This document shows, piece after piece, positions 7,920-15,291 of a DNA stretch of 17,588 nucleotides; within the stretch, counting starts at the first letter, position 1; every line of letters starts with the position of its first letter. Source of the DNA: Rhodobacterales bacterium (lineage in GTDB: Bacteria > Pseudomonadota > Alphaproteobacteria > Rhodobacterales > Rhodobacteraceae). The position numbers were made by a program, and so were the translations under genes. The notes beneath the pieces were generated by a model. The model ran no database searches. It saw nothing but the letters and a program-made list of their open reading frames with translations, and was not told the origin of the DNA. The stretch lies in assembly GCA_009992615.1 (NCBI GenBank), contig JAACVA010000010.1, positions 1-17,588 of the forward strand, read 5' to 3'.

Positions 7920-9230
7920 TCATCCCAATTTCAGATTGTCTATGCCAATCAGGCGGTCATACAACCAGTAGAGGATCAGGATGCCGCCCAGCAGGATCGA
8001 GGCCAGCGCGGCCGCCATCGACCAGTTCAGCGACCGTGTCATGTGAAAGGCGATCAGATTACTGATCAATTGCCCGTCGGCACCGCCAACCAGCGCCGGC
8101 GTGATGTAATAGCCCACAGCAAGAATGAACACCAGCAAGGCCCCTGCCCCGATCCCGGGGATCGTCTGCGGGAAATATATCCTGCGAAAGGCAGTCCAAG
8201 AGGTGGCGCCGAGGCTGCGCGCGGCGCGCACATAACTGGGGTTGATTGGCCGCATGACCGAATAGAGCGGCAGGATCATGAACGGCAACAGGATATGCGT
8301 CATGGCGATCACCGTGCCGGTCTGGTTGTACATCATCTGGATGCGGTTATCGTCGGCCAAGGCCCCGCTGGCCACCAGCGCGTTGTTGATCACCCCCTGG
8401 GACTGCAACAGCACCATCCAAGATGTCGTGCGCACCAGAAGCGATGTCCAGAACGGCAGCAACACGAAGATCATCAGCAGGTTGGAATAGCGCAGCGGCA
8501 GCGTGGCCAGCAGATGCGCCACTGGATAGGCCAGGATGAAGGTGAGGAAGGTAATCAGCACCGACAGCAACAGCGTGCGGATGAACAGTTTCACATAAAG
8601 CGCGCGGTTGTCGGGTACGCTGGCGATCTCGCCGTTGACGTCACGGGTCAGATCGGCGGCAGCGAGATAGAAATTGATCGTATAGGCCGATGAGGCGCCG
8701 CGCATCACCGCCCAGACCTCGGGGTTGGCCCATTTCTCATCGACCTCCAGCAGTGCCGCCTTGTAGGGCGGTTCCAGCTTGTCGGCTTTGCGCGCAGTTT
8801 TGGTGAACAGCGATCGGGTGCCCGACAGGTCATAGTTGACCCGTGTGCCCACCGACCCCGCCGCGCGCAACTCATCAAGCAGCAGGAAATCCTTGGCCAA
8901 AGCGGCATAGGCGGCTTCGTCCGGTTCGGAGCCGGGCGGGTTGGTGTCAAACCAGTTGCGCACGTTCACCATGATCGGCGTCTTCACCTTGCTGATCACG
9001 TCCTGGTGCAGGGTGAAACCTGGGTTGTACATCGACTGGTGCAACATTTGCCCGATCGGCAGCACGAAGGTGACCAGAATAAACAGAAGCAAAGGCAGAA
9101 CGAGGAAAAACGCGCGCCGCTTCGCGTGGGACTGGGCGGCGGCCAGCGCGGCTTTCAACGGTTTACCGTCGGCGGTGGTCAGACGGGTGTCTGCCTTGGA
9201 TGGCGTCAGGTCCGCGGTGATGTTGGCCAT
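7920..9230 (-). CDS. potB: Polyamine-type ABC transporter permease (PotB/PotH-like) with a large periplasmic insert
   Basis: The second membrane subunit of the importer, 436 residues. Residues 1-38 are a polar cytoplasmic tail. The first membrane segment is at about 39-60, and then about 150 residues pass before the next segment near 214. That middle part is hydrophilic (for example SEPDEAAYAALAKDF) and should be periplasmic. A standard permease core with five segments follows, with the EAA loop at AARSLGATSWTAFRRIYFP (336-354). E. coli PotB and PotH are much shorter, and the difference is mostly this insert. The start is the ATG at 9230, with GGGGGA just upstream; a longer open frame reaches into the hairpin at 9252-9284 and is unlikely. 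It lies between the binding-protein gene and the second permease. Confidence 0.9.
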   Translation of the reverse strand: MANITADLTPSKADTRLTTADGKPLKAALAAAQSHAKRRAFFLVLPLLLFILVTFVLPIGQMLHQSMYNPGFTLHQDVISKVKTPIMVNVRNWFDTNPPGSEPDEAAYAALAKDFLLLDELRAAGSVGTRVNYDLSGTRSLFTKTARKADKLEPPYKAALLEVDEKWANPEVWAVMRGASSAYTINFYLAAADLTRDVNGEIASVPDNRALYVKLFIRTLLLSVLITFLTFILAYPVAHLLATLPLRYSNLLMIFVLLPFWTSLLVRTTSWMVLLQSQGVINNALVASGALADDNRIQMMYNQTGTVIAMTHILLPFMILPLYSVMRPINPSYVRAARSLGATSWTAFRRIYFPQTIPGIGAGALLVFILAVGYYITPALVGGADGQLISNLIAFHMTRSLNWSMAAALASILLGGILILYWLYDRLIGIDNLKLG

Positions 9231-9251
9231 TTTGTCCCCCTGTGCGACGTA

Positions 9252-9284
9252 GTGACGGCGCGGGATCTGATCCCGCGCCGTCAC
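9252..9284 (-). other. Perfect hairpin after the binding-protein gene (attenuator or mRNA stabiliser)
   Basis: A flawless inverted repeat: arm GTGACGGCGCGGGATC (9252-9267), one centre base, and its exact complement at 9269-9284. In RNA the stem would be about 14 bp, GC-rich, with a short loop. On the minus strand it begins 9 nt after the TAA of the solute-binding protein gene and ends 21 nt before the permease start. No U-run follows, so it is more likely a 3'-end stabiliser and partial attenuator than a full terminator. Such stems are known to raise binding-protein levels above permease levels, as between malE and malF. Confidence 0.75.
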
Positions 9285-9293
9285 ACATTCGGC

Positions 9294-10367
9294 TTACTGC
9301 GCAAGCCAGGCGTTGAAACGCTCATTCAGTTCGGCGTCACGGTCGACCCAGAACTCGAAGTTGTTGACCAGAGCGTTGGTCAGGTTGGCCTTGGCCGTAG
9401 GCATGTGCGGCGCCATTTCAGTTTTGCCGTCGTTGAACAGGCCCACCTTTTCGCCCGATGATTTGCGCGCCGGGCCGTATGAAATCCAGGCGGCCTGATC
9501 GGCCAGCCGCTGGGTATCGGTTGAAAACGCAATGAACTTCAAGGCTTCTTCCTTGTTCGGGGCCCCGCGCGGAACCACGAACAGGTCAAAGTCCAGGATC
9601 TGACCATCCCAGACCACCTCGAACGGCTGGCCTTCGCCCACCGCGGCGTTGAAGATCCGCCCGTTATAGGCCGTGGACATCACCACCTCGCCATCGGCCA
9701 ACAGCTGCGGCGGCTGCGCGCCGGCCTCCCACCAGACGACATCGTTCTTGATCGTGTCCAGCTTGTCAAAGGCGCGGTCGACGCCTTCGTCGGTTTCCAG
9801 CAAGGCGTAGACCCCGGATGCCGGAACACCGTCGGCCATCAGCGCCATTTCCAGGTTCGCCTTGGCCGATTTGCGCAGGCCGCGTTTGCCCGGGAATTTC
9901 CCGACATCAAAGAAATCGGCCATCGTCGTGGGCGAGCCGTCGACGTTCCGGGTGTTGTACGCATAGATCGTGGACCAAACGATACTGGCCACCGCACAAT
10001 CGCTCAGCGCGCCTTCGATGAAATCCTCGGAGGCCGGGGTGCCATCAGGGGCGGGCGGCAGGATCGACAGGTCGATCACTTCCAGCAGACCCTCATCGCA
10101 CAGGCGAATGGCGTCGGAATATTCCACGTCCGCCACGTCAACGGTGACATTGCCGGCCTCGACCTGGGCCTTGATCGGGGTGGCCGGGTTGTCGGCGTCG
10201 ACCGAATTCACCTTGATACCGGTCTCGGTGGTGAAGGGTTTGTGATATGCCTCTACCTGGCTCTTTGTATAGGCACCGCCCCAGGACATCACGGTCACTT
10301 CCTGTGCCGCAACCCCAAATGCGACGCCGCCCAGCGCCGTGGACAGAAGAATGGTTTTCAGTTTCAT
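9294..10367 (-). CDS. potD: Periplasmic polyamine-type solute-binding protein (PotD/PotF-like)
   Basis: A 357-residue exported binding protein that delivers substrate to the permeases. The signal peptide is MKLKTILLSTALGGVAFGVA, with cleavage likely before or at AQEV. The mature start VTVMSWGGAYTKSQ is typical of the PotD/PotF group, as are VNSVDADNPATPIKAQVEAG (54-73), VDVADVEYSD and the hinge-side segment FDLFVVPRGAPNKEEALKFI (260-279). The C-terminus ends in LNERFNAWLAQ. The ATG at 10367 has GGGAG upstream and is chosen over an open extension with no signal peptide. It lies second in the operon, 105 nt after the ATPase gene. Substrate is inferred from the family: polyamines are most likely, but other cationic amines cannot be excluded. 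Confidence 0.92.
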   Translation of the reverse strand: MKLKTILLSTALGGVAFGVAAQEVTVMSWGGAYTKSQVEAYHKPFTTETGIKVNSVDADNPATPIKAQVEAGNVTVDVADVEYSDAIRLCDEGLLEVIDLSILPPAPDGTPASEDFIEGALSDCAVASIVWSTIYAYNTRNVDGSPTTMADFFDVGKFPGKRGLRKSAKANLEMALMADGVPASGVYALLETDEGVDRAFDKLDTIKNDVVWWEAGAQPPQLLADGEVVMSTAYNGRIFNAAVGEGQPFEVVWDGQILDFDLFVVPRGAPNKEEALKFIAFSTDTQRLADQAAWISYGPARKSSGEKVGLFNDGKTEMAPHMPTAKANLTNALVNNFEFWVDRDAELNERFNAWLAQ

Positions 10368-10472
10368 GCAATACTCCCTTGATGACCCGCAATTTTTACG
10401 GTGAAGGGAGCCTCGCGGGCCTTCTGCCCCCTTCCTGTCAACGCGCCCGTCGGCGGACACGCGACTGTGCGC

Positions 10473-11573
10473 TTATGCGTCCAGTGCCCGGCAATCCTGC
10501 GGCAGCCAGCCAATTTTGATCACCTGTCCGGGATGCAGGCGGGCGCGGTCGGGGGCGTTGCGGGTCTTGACCACAAAATCGTCCCGTCCGGCCACGCGCA
10601 GGCGCGTGCGGAACGTATCGCCCATATAGATAAACTCCAGCACCTCGGCCTTCAGGGTGTGCGCATCGGCGCCCAGCCTTTCGGCGTCGGTTTCCACCCG
10701 TTCCGGGCGGATCGACACGCGGGTGCGTTCACCCTTGCGCGACACGTTGACGGGCACGGTGTCGATGGTTTCGCCACTGTCCAGCCTGACCAGCGCGACC
10801 CCACCCGCGATCTTTTCGACAACACCTTCCAACGTGTTGTTTTCCCCGATGAACTGCGCAACAAAACTGTTGCACGGCTGTTCGTACAACTCATCGGGCG
10901 GCGCCAGTTGCTGAATGCGGCCATCCTCGAACACCGCCACGCGGTCCGACATCGTCAAGGCTTCGGTCTGATCATGGGTCACATAGACTACCGTGATACC
11001 CAGATCGTCGGCGATGCGCTTGATCTCGAACTGCATGGTTTCGCGCAGCTGTTTGTCCAGCGCGCCCAGCGGTTCGTCCATCAGCACCAGCGCCGGTTCA
11101 AACACCAAAGCGCGGGCCAGCGCGACACGCTGTTGCTGGCCGCCCGACAGTTGCGCGGGGCGGCGGGCGCCAAAGCTGCCCATCTCGACCATGTTCAGGG
11201 CGCGTTGCACCTTTTCTTCCCGCTCGGATTTGCCGATGTTGCGCACTTCCAGCGGAAAGGACAGGTTCTCGGCGATCGTCATGTGTGGAAACAGCGCATA
11301 GTTTTGAAAAACCATGCCAATCCCGCGCTTGTGCGGTGGGATGTTGTTGATCTCGCGCCCGCCAAGCCGGATTTCGCCGTGGGTTGCGGTTTCAAACCCC
11401 GCCAGCATCATCAGACATGTCGTCTTGCCCGACCCGGACGGCCCCAGCATCGTCAGGAACTCGCCTTTGGCGATCGACAGGTTCAGATCCTTGACGACCA
11501 GAGTTTCACCATCATAGCTTTTCTGGACGCGGTCGAATTCGACAAACGCGGATGCGCTTTGGGTGGATGCCAC
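10473..11573 (-). CDS. potA: Polyamine-type ABC transporter ATP-binding protein (PotA-like)
   Basis: The energising ATPase of the importer, 366 residues. Visible motifs are Walker A GPSGSGKT (44-51), the Q-loop Gln90 in VFQNYALFPHMT, signature LSGGQQQRVALARAL (142-156), Walker B ALVLMDEP (161-168), D-loop GALD and switch His200 in YVTHDQTEALT. The last 120 residues form the regulatory TOBE-type domain (RVSIRPERVE, EFIYMGDTFRTRLRV). The start is a GTG at 11573, because AAGGAG lies exactly 6 nt upstream; an in-frame ATG at 11639 lies beyond that site and would add 22 residues unlike the family. It is the first clear gene of the operon. Confidence 0.94.
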   Translation of the reverse strand: MASTQSASAFVEFDRVQKSYDGETLVVKDLNLSIAKGEFLTMLGPSGSGKTTCLMMLAGFETATHGEIRLGGREINNIPPHKRGIGMVFQNYALFPHMTIAENLSFPLEVRNIGKSEREEKVQRALNMVEMGSFGARRPAQLSGGQQQRVALARALVFEPALVLMDEPLGALDKQLRETMQFEIKRIADDLGITVVYVTHDQTEALTMSDRVAVFEDGRIQQLAPPDELYEQPCNSFVAQFIGENNTLEGVVEKIAGGVALVRLDSGETIDTVPVNVSRKGERTRVSIRPERVETDAERLGADAHTLKAEVLEFIYMGDTFRTRLRVAGRDDFVVKTRNAPDRARLHPGQVIKIGWLPQDCRALDA

Positions 11574-11579
11574 CTCAAT

Positions 11580-11585
11580 CTCCTT
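11580..11585 (-). promoter_or_regulatory. Ribosome binding site that sets the GTG start of the ATPase gene
   Basis: AAGGAG on the minus strand, 6 nt from the GTG at 11573. It is the best Shine-Dalgarno match near this gene and argues against the ATG at 11639. Confidence 0.7.
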
Positions 11586-11601
11586 GTGTGTCGCCCGTTT
11601 T

Positions 11602-11766
11602 TTATGCACCAGGCTTGGCACGAGTAAAACGGATGCCATTCGGCTTGGCAAGCATACAGGTGGATTTCTGAGGACAGCTCTCGCACTTCGGGCGATCGGC
11701 CTGCAGGGACAGCGCAAAGGCCGATTTTGCCTGCCCAACCGCTTGATTCAGACAATTTTCCTGCAT
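11602..11766 (-). CDS. Possible small cysteine-containing protein upstream of the ATPase gene
   Basis: A 54-codon frame from ATG 11766 to TAA 11602, 28 nt before the GTG of the ATPase gene and on the same strand. The product has a helical-looking front (NQAVGQAKSAFALSLQAD) and then CESCPQKSTC, a CxxCx5C arrangement (Cys28, Cys31, Cys37), with another Cys at position 5; the tail is basic. In favour: its place in the operon and the ordered cysteines, which could bind a metal or Fe-S cluster. Against: no clear Shine-Dalgarno site and a third-codon-position GC of only about half, well below the neighbours. It may be a genuine small protein, a leader peptide, or chance. Confidence 0.35.
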   Translation of the reverse strand: MQENCLNQAVGQAKSAFALSLQADRPKCESCPQKSTCMLAKPNGIRFTRAKPGA

Positions 11767-11984
11767 GAAAAGCGTATACAGCGTGGAAATATCCCCTGTG
11801 CCGGCGCATCTATATGGCAAGCTGCCGGTTTTCGGCGGCCTGCGACCGATGGATGAGCCGCAAGATTGGGCTATGCTGCTTCAAAAAACGGCACTCTTGT
11901 CATTACCAAGGTGCCAAAATCGGCCATCGCCCAAACCGAACAGGTGCCGGAAATGGGATGTTTGATCAGATGGAAAGGCAAGAC

Positions 11985-12674
11985 ATGGGAATAGTGATCT
12001 TCGATCTGGACGGCACGCTGATCGACAGCGCGCCCGACATCCGCGCCGCCGGCAACACCGTGCTGGCCCGCCACGGGGCCGCCCCGATGGATCTGGCCGA
12101 GGCGACGGGGTTCATCGGCAACGGGGCGTCGGTGCTGGTTCAACGGATGATCGCCGCGCGGGGGCTGGCCGATGATCTGCATCCCGCGATGCTGGCCGAA
12201 TTTCTTGAACTTTATGAAGATGCGGTACACCTGACCACGCTGTTTCCCGGCGTTCTTCAAACGCTGGATGCTCTGGCCGCGGCCGGTCACACCCTGGGTA
12301 TCTGCACCAACAAACCCGAGGCGCCGACCCGCGCGGTGCTGCACCATTTCGGGCTGGGCGACCGGTTCGGCGCGGTGTTCGGCGGTGACACCCTGACGGT
12401 GCGCAAGCCTGATCCCGCCCCGCTGCTGGCCTGCCACGGTGCCCTGGGCGGCGGGCCGGTGCTGTATGTCGGGGACAGCGAAGTTGACGCCGCCACCGCC
12501 GACGCCGCCCGCCTGCCCTTTGCGTTGTTCACCCGAGGCTATCGCAAGGCGGCGGTCGAAACCCTGCCCCATGCCCATGCGTTTGACGATTTCACCGCCC
12601 TGCCCGCCATCGTCGCCGCCATGATCCAGCCGCGTTCAGCTGCGGCGCACAGAACTCACTCGGCCAAACCATAG
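11985..12674 (+). CDS. gph: Phosphoglycolate phosphatase (HAD superfamily)
   Basis: A 229-residue cytosolic phosphatase that converts 2-phosphoglycolate to glycolate, a by-product of DNA repair and of Rubisco oxygenation. HAD motifs are in place: FDLDGT with nucleophile Asp7 and acid/base Asp9 (motif I), ICTNKP (motif II, Thr), KPDPAPL (motif III, Lys) and GDSEVDAATADAA (motif IV). A helical cap lies between motifs I and II. The ATG at 11985 is preceded by AAAGG; ATG codons at 11958 and 11970 would add residues before the hydrophobic strand that opens the fold. The 3' end runs 19 nt into the convergent caspase-like gene. Similar HADs act on other small phosphates, so the substrate is a family-based call. 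Confidence 0.88.
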   Translation: MGIVIFDLDGTLIDSAPDIRAAGNTVLARHGAAPMDLAEATGFIGNGASVLVQRMIAARGLADDLHPAMLAEFLELYEDAVHLTTLFPGVLQTLDALAAAGHTLGICTNKPEAPTRAVLHHFGLGDRFGAVFGGDTLTVRKPDPAPLLACHGALGGGPVLYVGDSEVDAATADAARLPFALFTRGYRKAAVETLPHAHAFDDFTALPAIVAAMIQPRSAAAHRTHSAKP

Positions 12675-14140
12675 GCGGCGCGAATCGCCCTCTGGGTGCC
12701 CGCGCCGAAATCGCCGTCAATGACCGAAGTGTAGAAGCCAACCTCGCGCAGTCGTTCCTGCAATGCCTTGCGGGTCTCGGGCTTGAACTGGTCAGGGTGA
12801 TCGCGCACCACGTTGAACACGTCCTCGGCACCGGTGCGCAGGGCACGGTACAGGTATTTTGCCGCATCCCGCGGCCCTTTTCCCGGCACCGCGCCGTCAT
12901 CTATCAACGCGGCAAAGTTGTACATCGCCTGGGGTTGGCGCAAATCGGCGGCCTGCTCGAAATAGCGCAGCGCGACGGCCGGATCGCGCACCACACCCAG
13001 CCCCCCCTGGAAATGGATGAACCCCAGATCGTTCAGCGCATCGGCAAAGCCCTGATCCGCCGCCGCACGGTACAACTCAAGCGCGCGGGCCTGGTCCTGC
13101 GCCACGCCCAGCCCCTTTTCGTACAACTGCCCCAATTCAAACTGCGCCTCGGCCGATCCGGCCCGCGACGCGCGTTCCAGCAGCGCCGCCGCATCTTCGG
13201 GGGCATAGCGCGGATCGGCCGCGTTCAGCCGCATATAGGCCAGCCCCACCATCGAGCGCGTGTCGCCCGTCTCGGCCAGCGAGGCCAGCTGGCTCTCCTG
13301 ATCGCGCGGAATTTCCGACCATGCGGTGTTCGGATCGAAGCTGGCCAGTTGCACCTGATCGCCGGCCAGAAAGAACGGCGTGCCCGACAGCGACCCATAG
13401 GTGTGGGGTTCCTGAAGGTTGCCGGTCTGGCGCAGCACAGCGTCGCGCACCTGACGAAACATCAGCGATATTTCAACAGGTTGTGGCAAGGCATCGATCA
13501 GCGACTGGGCGAACGGGCTGTGCGCGCCTGTTCCGTCCAGCGCCACCTGGCCATCCCGCGCGGCAAAGGCAACCAGTGTGCCCCGATCTGGCGACGGCGG
13601 CGCCAGCCCGCCCCCCGTGCTGCGCGTGCCGGGGGTGGCGGCGGGCCTTTGCGCCAGCGCGTCAAGGTCAAGCGCGCCGCCAAACGGATCGTCGCGGCAG
13701 GAATCCAGGATCACCACCCGCATCCTGCGCGCCCCGTCCACCGCCGCCAGCAAATCGTTCAGGCTGAGCGAGACGCGCTGGATGTCGCGGTTGCTGGCCA
13801 CGTCGGCGTCGATCGGAATCAGAAAATTCTCGCCCTGCACCTCGACCCCGTGACCGGCGTAGTAGATCAGCGCCAGATCCGCAGTCTCGGATCGAAAGGC
13901 AAAGTCGTCGACCTCGGCGCGCAGCGTTTCGCCCGGCACGTCGATCAGGGTGGTCACGTCAAACCCGATCCGTTCAAGCGTTTCGCCCACACCCCGCGCA
14001 TCGTTCACCGGATTGTCCAGCGCCGGCACCGTCTGATAGGCGCCCAGGCCAATCACCAGCGCGATCCGCTCGCTCGCCATCGCCGGAAAAGGCAGGGCGC
14101 ACAGGACAAGAACAACCAGACGTTTAACCAGACGTTTCAT
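12656..14140 (-). CDS. Exported caspase-like (peptidase C14) protein with Sel1 repeats and a peptidoglycan-binding end
   Basis: A 494-residue protein with four parts. Residues 1-22 are a signal peptide (AMA-S). Residues about 24-260 are a caspase p20-like domain: IALVIGLGAY, catalytic His97 in YYAGHG and catalytic Cys148 in ILDSCRDDPF; both are present, so it may be active. Residues about 285-440 are Sel1-like repeats (for example AQFELGQLYEKGLGVAQDQ). Residues about 455-494 resemble the end of a PG_binding_1 domain (ALQERLREVGFYTSVIDGDF, then TQRAIRAAYG). It should act in the periplasm, bound to the wall. GGAG lies 7 nt before the ATG. It follows the M15 peptidase gene on the same strand by 87 nt, so the two are probably one operon. 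Confidence 0.88.
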   Translation of the reverse strand: MKRLVKRLVVLVLCALPFPAMASERIALVIGLGAYQTVPALDNPVNDARGVGETLERIGFDVTTLIDVPGETLRAEVDDFAFRSETADLALIYYAGHGVEVQGENFLIPIDADVASNRDIQRVSLSLNDLLAAVDGARRMRVVILDSCRDDPFGGALDLDALAQRPAATPGTRSTGGGLAPPSPDRGTLVAFAARDGQVALDGTGAHSPFAQSLIDALPQPVEISLMFRQVRDAVLRQTGNLQEPHTYGSLSGTPFFLAGDQVQLASFDPNTAWSEIPRDQESQLASLAETGDTRSMVGLAYMRLNAADPRYAPEDAAALLERASRAGSAEAQFELGQLYEKGLGVAQDQARALELYRAAADQGFADALNDLGFIHFQGGLGVVRDPAVALRYFEQAADLRQPQAMYNFAALIDDGAVPGKGPRDAAKYLYRALRTGAEDVFNVVRDHPDQFKPETRKALQERLREVGFYTSVIDGDFGAGTQRAIRAAYGLAE

Positions 14141-14227
14141 GTGACATCTCCATCATCGCGGCAGTGCCATGACAGTTTGGCCTCTGCCCCGGCGCTTGGC
14201 CATTCAATTCTGTGACAGTGGCCGCCT

Positions 14228-15124
14228 CTAGATACGACCCTCGGTGCGCCATTGCTCAAGCTGCTGACGGCTGACCTCGAAATGCATCGAATCCTCGCGG
14301 CTGAACGCGGCGCCCCAGACCCACCCCTCGGTGCGGAAGAAATCGGCAAGAATGGTCAGCCCCAGCTGGGTCTTGCCATCGCCCAGCGTGTCCAGCTTGC
14401 CATCGATGTTCAGATCCACCGCCAGCCCGAAGGAATGTGTGCTGGTGCGCCCGCGCGTGCCGCGGATCTGGCGCACGCACAGCGACCCGGCGGTGTTGAT
14501 CCGGGCGTAAAGATCCGGGTCGGCGTTGCGGACATTGTCGAACACCCGGCGCAGACTTTCCAGCGCCGGTTCCAGCATACTGACCCGAATCGGCCCCACG
14601 TTTTCGGTCTTCAACATCGCGCGCAGCTTGGGGTTGGTCATCGGATCACAGTTGTCTGACAGGTTTTCACGGGGCCGGCCAAGAAACTCCTCAAGAAACC
14701 GCGGCCCGGCAACGTTGATCTTGCCGTTCACCTGACGACGGTTGGCAATCAGCACCACCTGGGCATAGGCATCAATAATGTCGTTCGGGCCGGTGGGTGC
14801 GGTTGGCCCCGTCGCACCGCCCAGGCCCATGTCACCGGGTGCTGGCGGCGCAAAACCGGGCCCCGGGACGGGCCGCTGTTCAAGCTGCTGAATCCGGTTG
14901 TCGAGTGTGGCGATCTCGTCCTGCAATTCTTCGATCTGCTGGCGCATGAATTCGATCTCGATGCGCGCGGCGCTGTCCACCGCCGTGCCGGTCCCGACAT
15001 CCGAGCCGAAGCCACCCGCCGGGCGGTCGGCCCGCGTCGGCGCCATTGACGTCACCGCGAACCAGGTCAACCCTGCGGCCAGCAACACGATGGCAGCGGC
15101 AATGGCGATAATCGTGGCGCGCAT
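14228..15124 (-). CDS. Membrane-anchored M15-type (VanY/D-Ala-D-Ala carboxypeptidase-like) peptidase
   Basis: A 298-residue protein. A single N-terminal membrane segment lies at about 3-25 (TIIAIAAAIVLLAAGLTWF), followed by a coiled coil at about 53-84 (EIEFMRQQIEELQDEIATL) and a Pro/Gly-rich linker. The C-terminal catalytic domain from about 115 has the M15 zinc ligands: His230 and Asp237 in STHSFGLAVDLN, and His281 in SMHFEV, with WVWGAAFS just before it. Such domains cut D-Ala bonds in peptidoglycan stem peptides. The ATG at 15124 has GAAGGG 7 nt upstream. It is first of the minus-strand pair and divergent from the OmpA-like gene. Substrate and role are inferred; the coiled coil suggests oligomers in the periplasm. 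Confidence 0.87.
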   Translation of the reverse strand: MRATIIAIAAAIVLLAAGLTWFAVTSMAPTRADRPAGGFGSDVGTGTAVDSAARIEIEFMRQQIEELQDEIATLDNRIQQLEQRPVPGPGFAPPAPGDMGLGGATGPTAPTGPNDIIDAYAQVVLIANRRQVNGKINVAGPRFLEEFLGRPRENLSDNCDPMTNPKLRAMLKTENVGPIRVSMLEPALESLRRVFDNVRNADPDLYARINTAGSLCVRQIRGTRGRTSTHSFGLAVDLNIDGKLDTLGDGKTQLGLTILADFFRTEGWVWGAAFSREDSMHFEVSRQQLEQWRTEGRI

Positions 15125-15149
15125 GGTTTGGCCCTTCAACCCGTGACAA

Positions 15150-15178
15150 ACCTTGGGCTACGCCCGGCGCCGTGTCAA
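15150..15178 (-). promoter_or_regulatory. Candidate promoter of the M15 peptidase and caspase genes
   Basis: On the minus strand a perfect TTGACA (15178-15173) is followed by a 17-nt spacer and CAAGGT (15155-15150), 25 nt before the ATG at 15124. The -35 box matches the sigma-70 consensus fully; the -10 box is weak. Confidence 0.42.
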
Positions 15179-15228
15179 ACATGACCGCATCGTTTGGATT
15201 TGCGCACCGCTTTTTCAACCCATTGTCA

Positions 15229-15257
15229 TTGGCAGCGGCCACCAAACCCGCTAACCT
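15229..15257 (+). promoter_or_regulatory. Candidate promoter of the OmpA-like and kinase genes
   Basis: TTGGCA (15229-15234), a 17-nt spacer and TAACCT (15252-15257), 34 nt before the ATG at 15292. The -35 box matches the consensus at 5 of 6 positions, and a GCTAACCT-type -10 is plausible for Rhodobacterales genes. The intergenic region of 167 nt is shared with the divergent M15 gene. Confidence 0.5.
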
Positions 15258-15291
15258 AGGGTCAATTCCGAACCTCAGAGGGAAACTTGCC

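Larger units (their letters stand above)
11574..11984. other. 411-nt region between the divergent ATPase and phosphatase genes
   Basis: This is the longest stretch without a firm gene and should hold the promoters of the polyamine operon (minus) and of the phosphatase (plus). It is visibly less GC-rich than its flanks. Seen here: GGCTTGGCA twice, at 11612-11620 and 11642-11650, exactly 30 nt apart; TGCCA-N7-TGGCA at 11634-11650, an operator-like imperfect palindrome; and a possible small ORF at 11602-11766 on the minus strand. No convincing -35/-10 pair was found on either strand. Confidence 0.5.

Noticed and set aside
9231..9284. Upstream start for the PotB-like permease
   Set aside because: The extension would be translated from inside the perfect hairpin; the ATG at 9230 has its own ribosome site.
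10368..10472. Possible terminator between the ATPase and binding-protein genes (GAAGGG ... CCCTTC)
   Set aside because: The 6-bp arms are separated by about 20 nt with no U-run; too weak to call.
10401..11627. 408-codon open frame on the plus strand opposite the ATPase gene
   Set aside because: Shadow of a gene with all ABC ATPase motifs.
12797..14215. 472-codon open frame on the plus strand opposite the caspase-like gene
   Set aside because: Low-complexity His/Gln/Arg-rich translation; the minus strand encodes a protein with clear catalytic motifs and a signal peptide.
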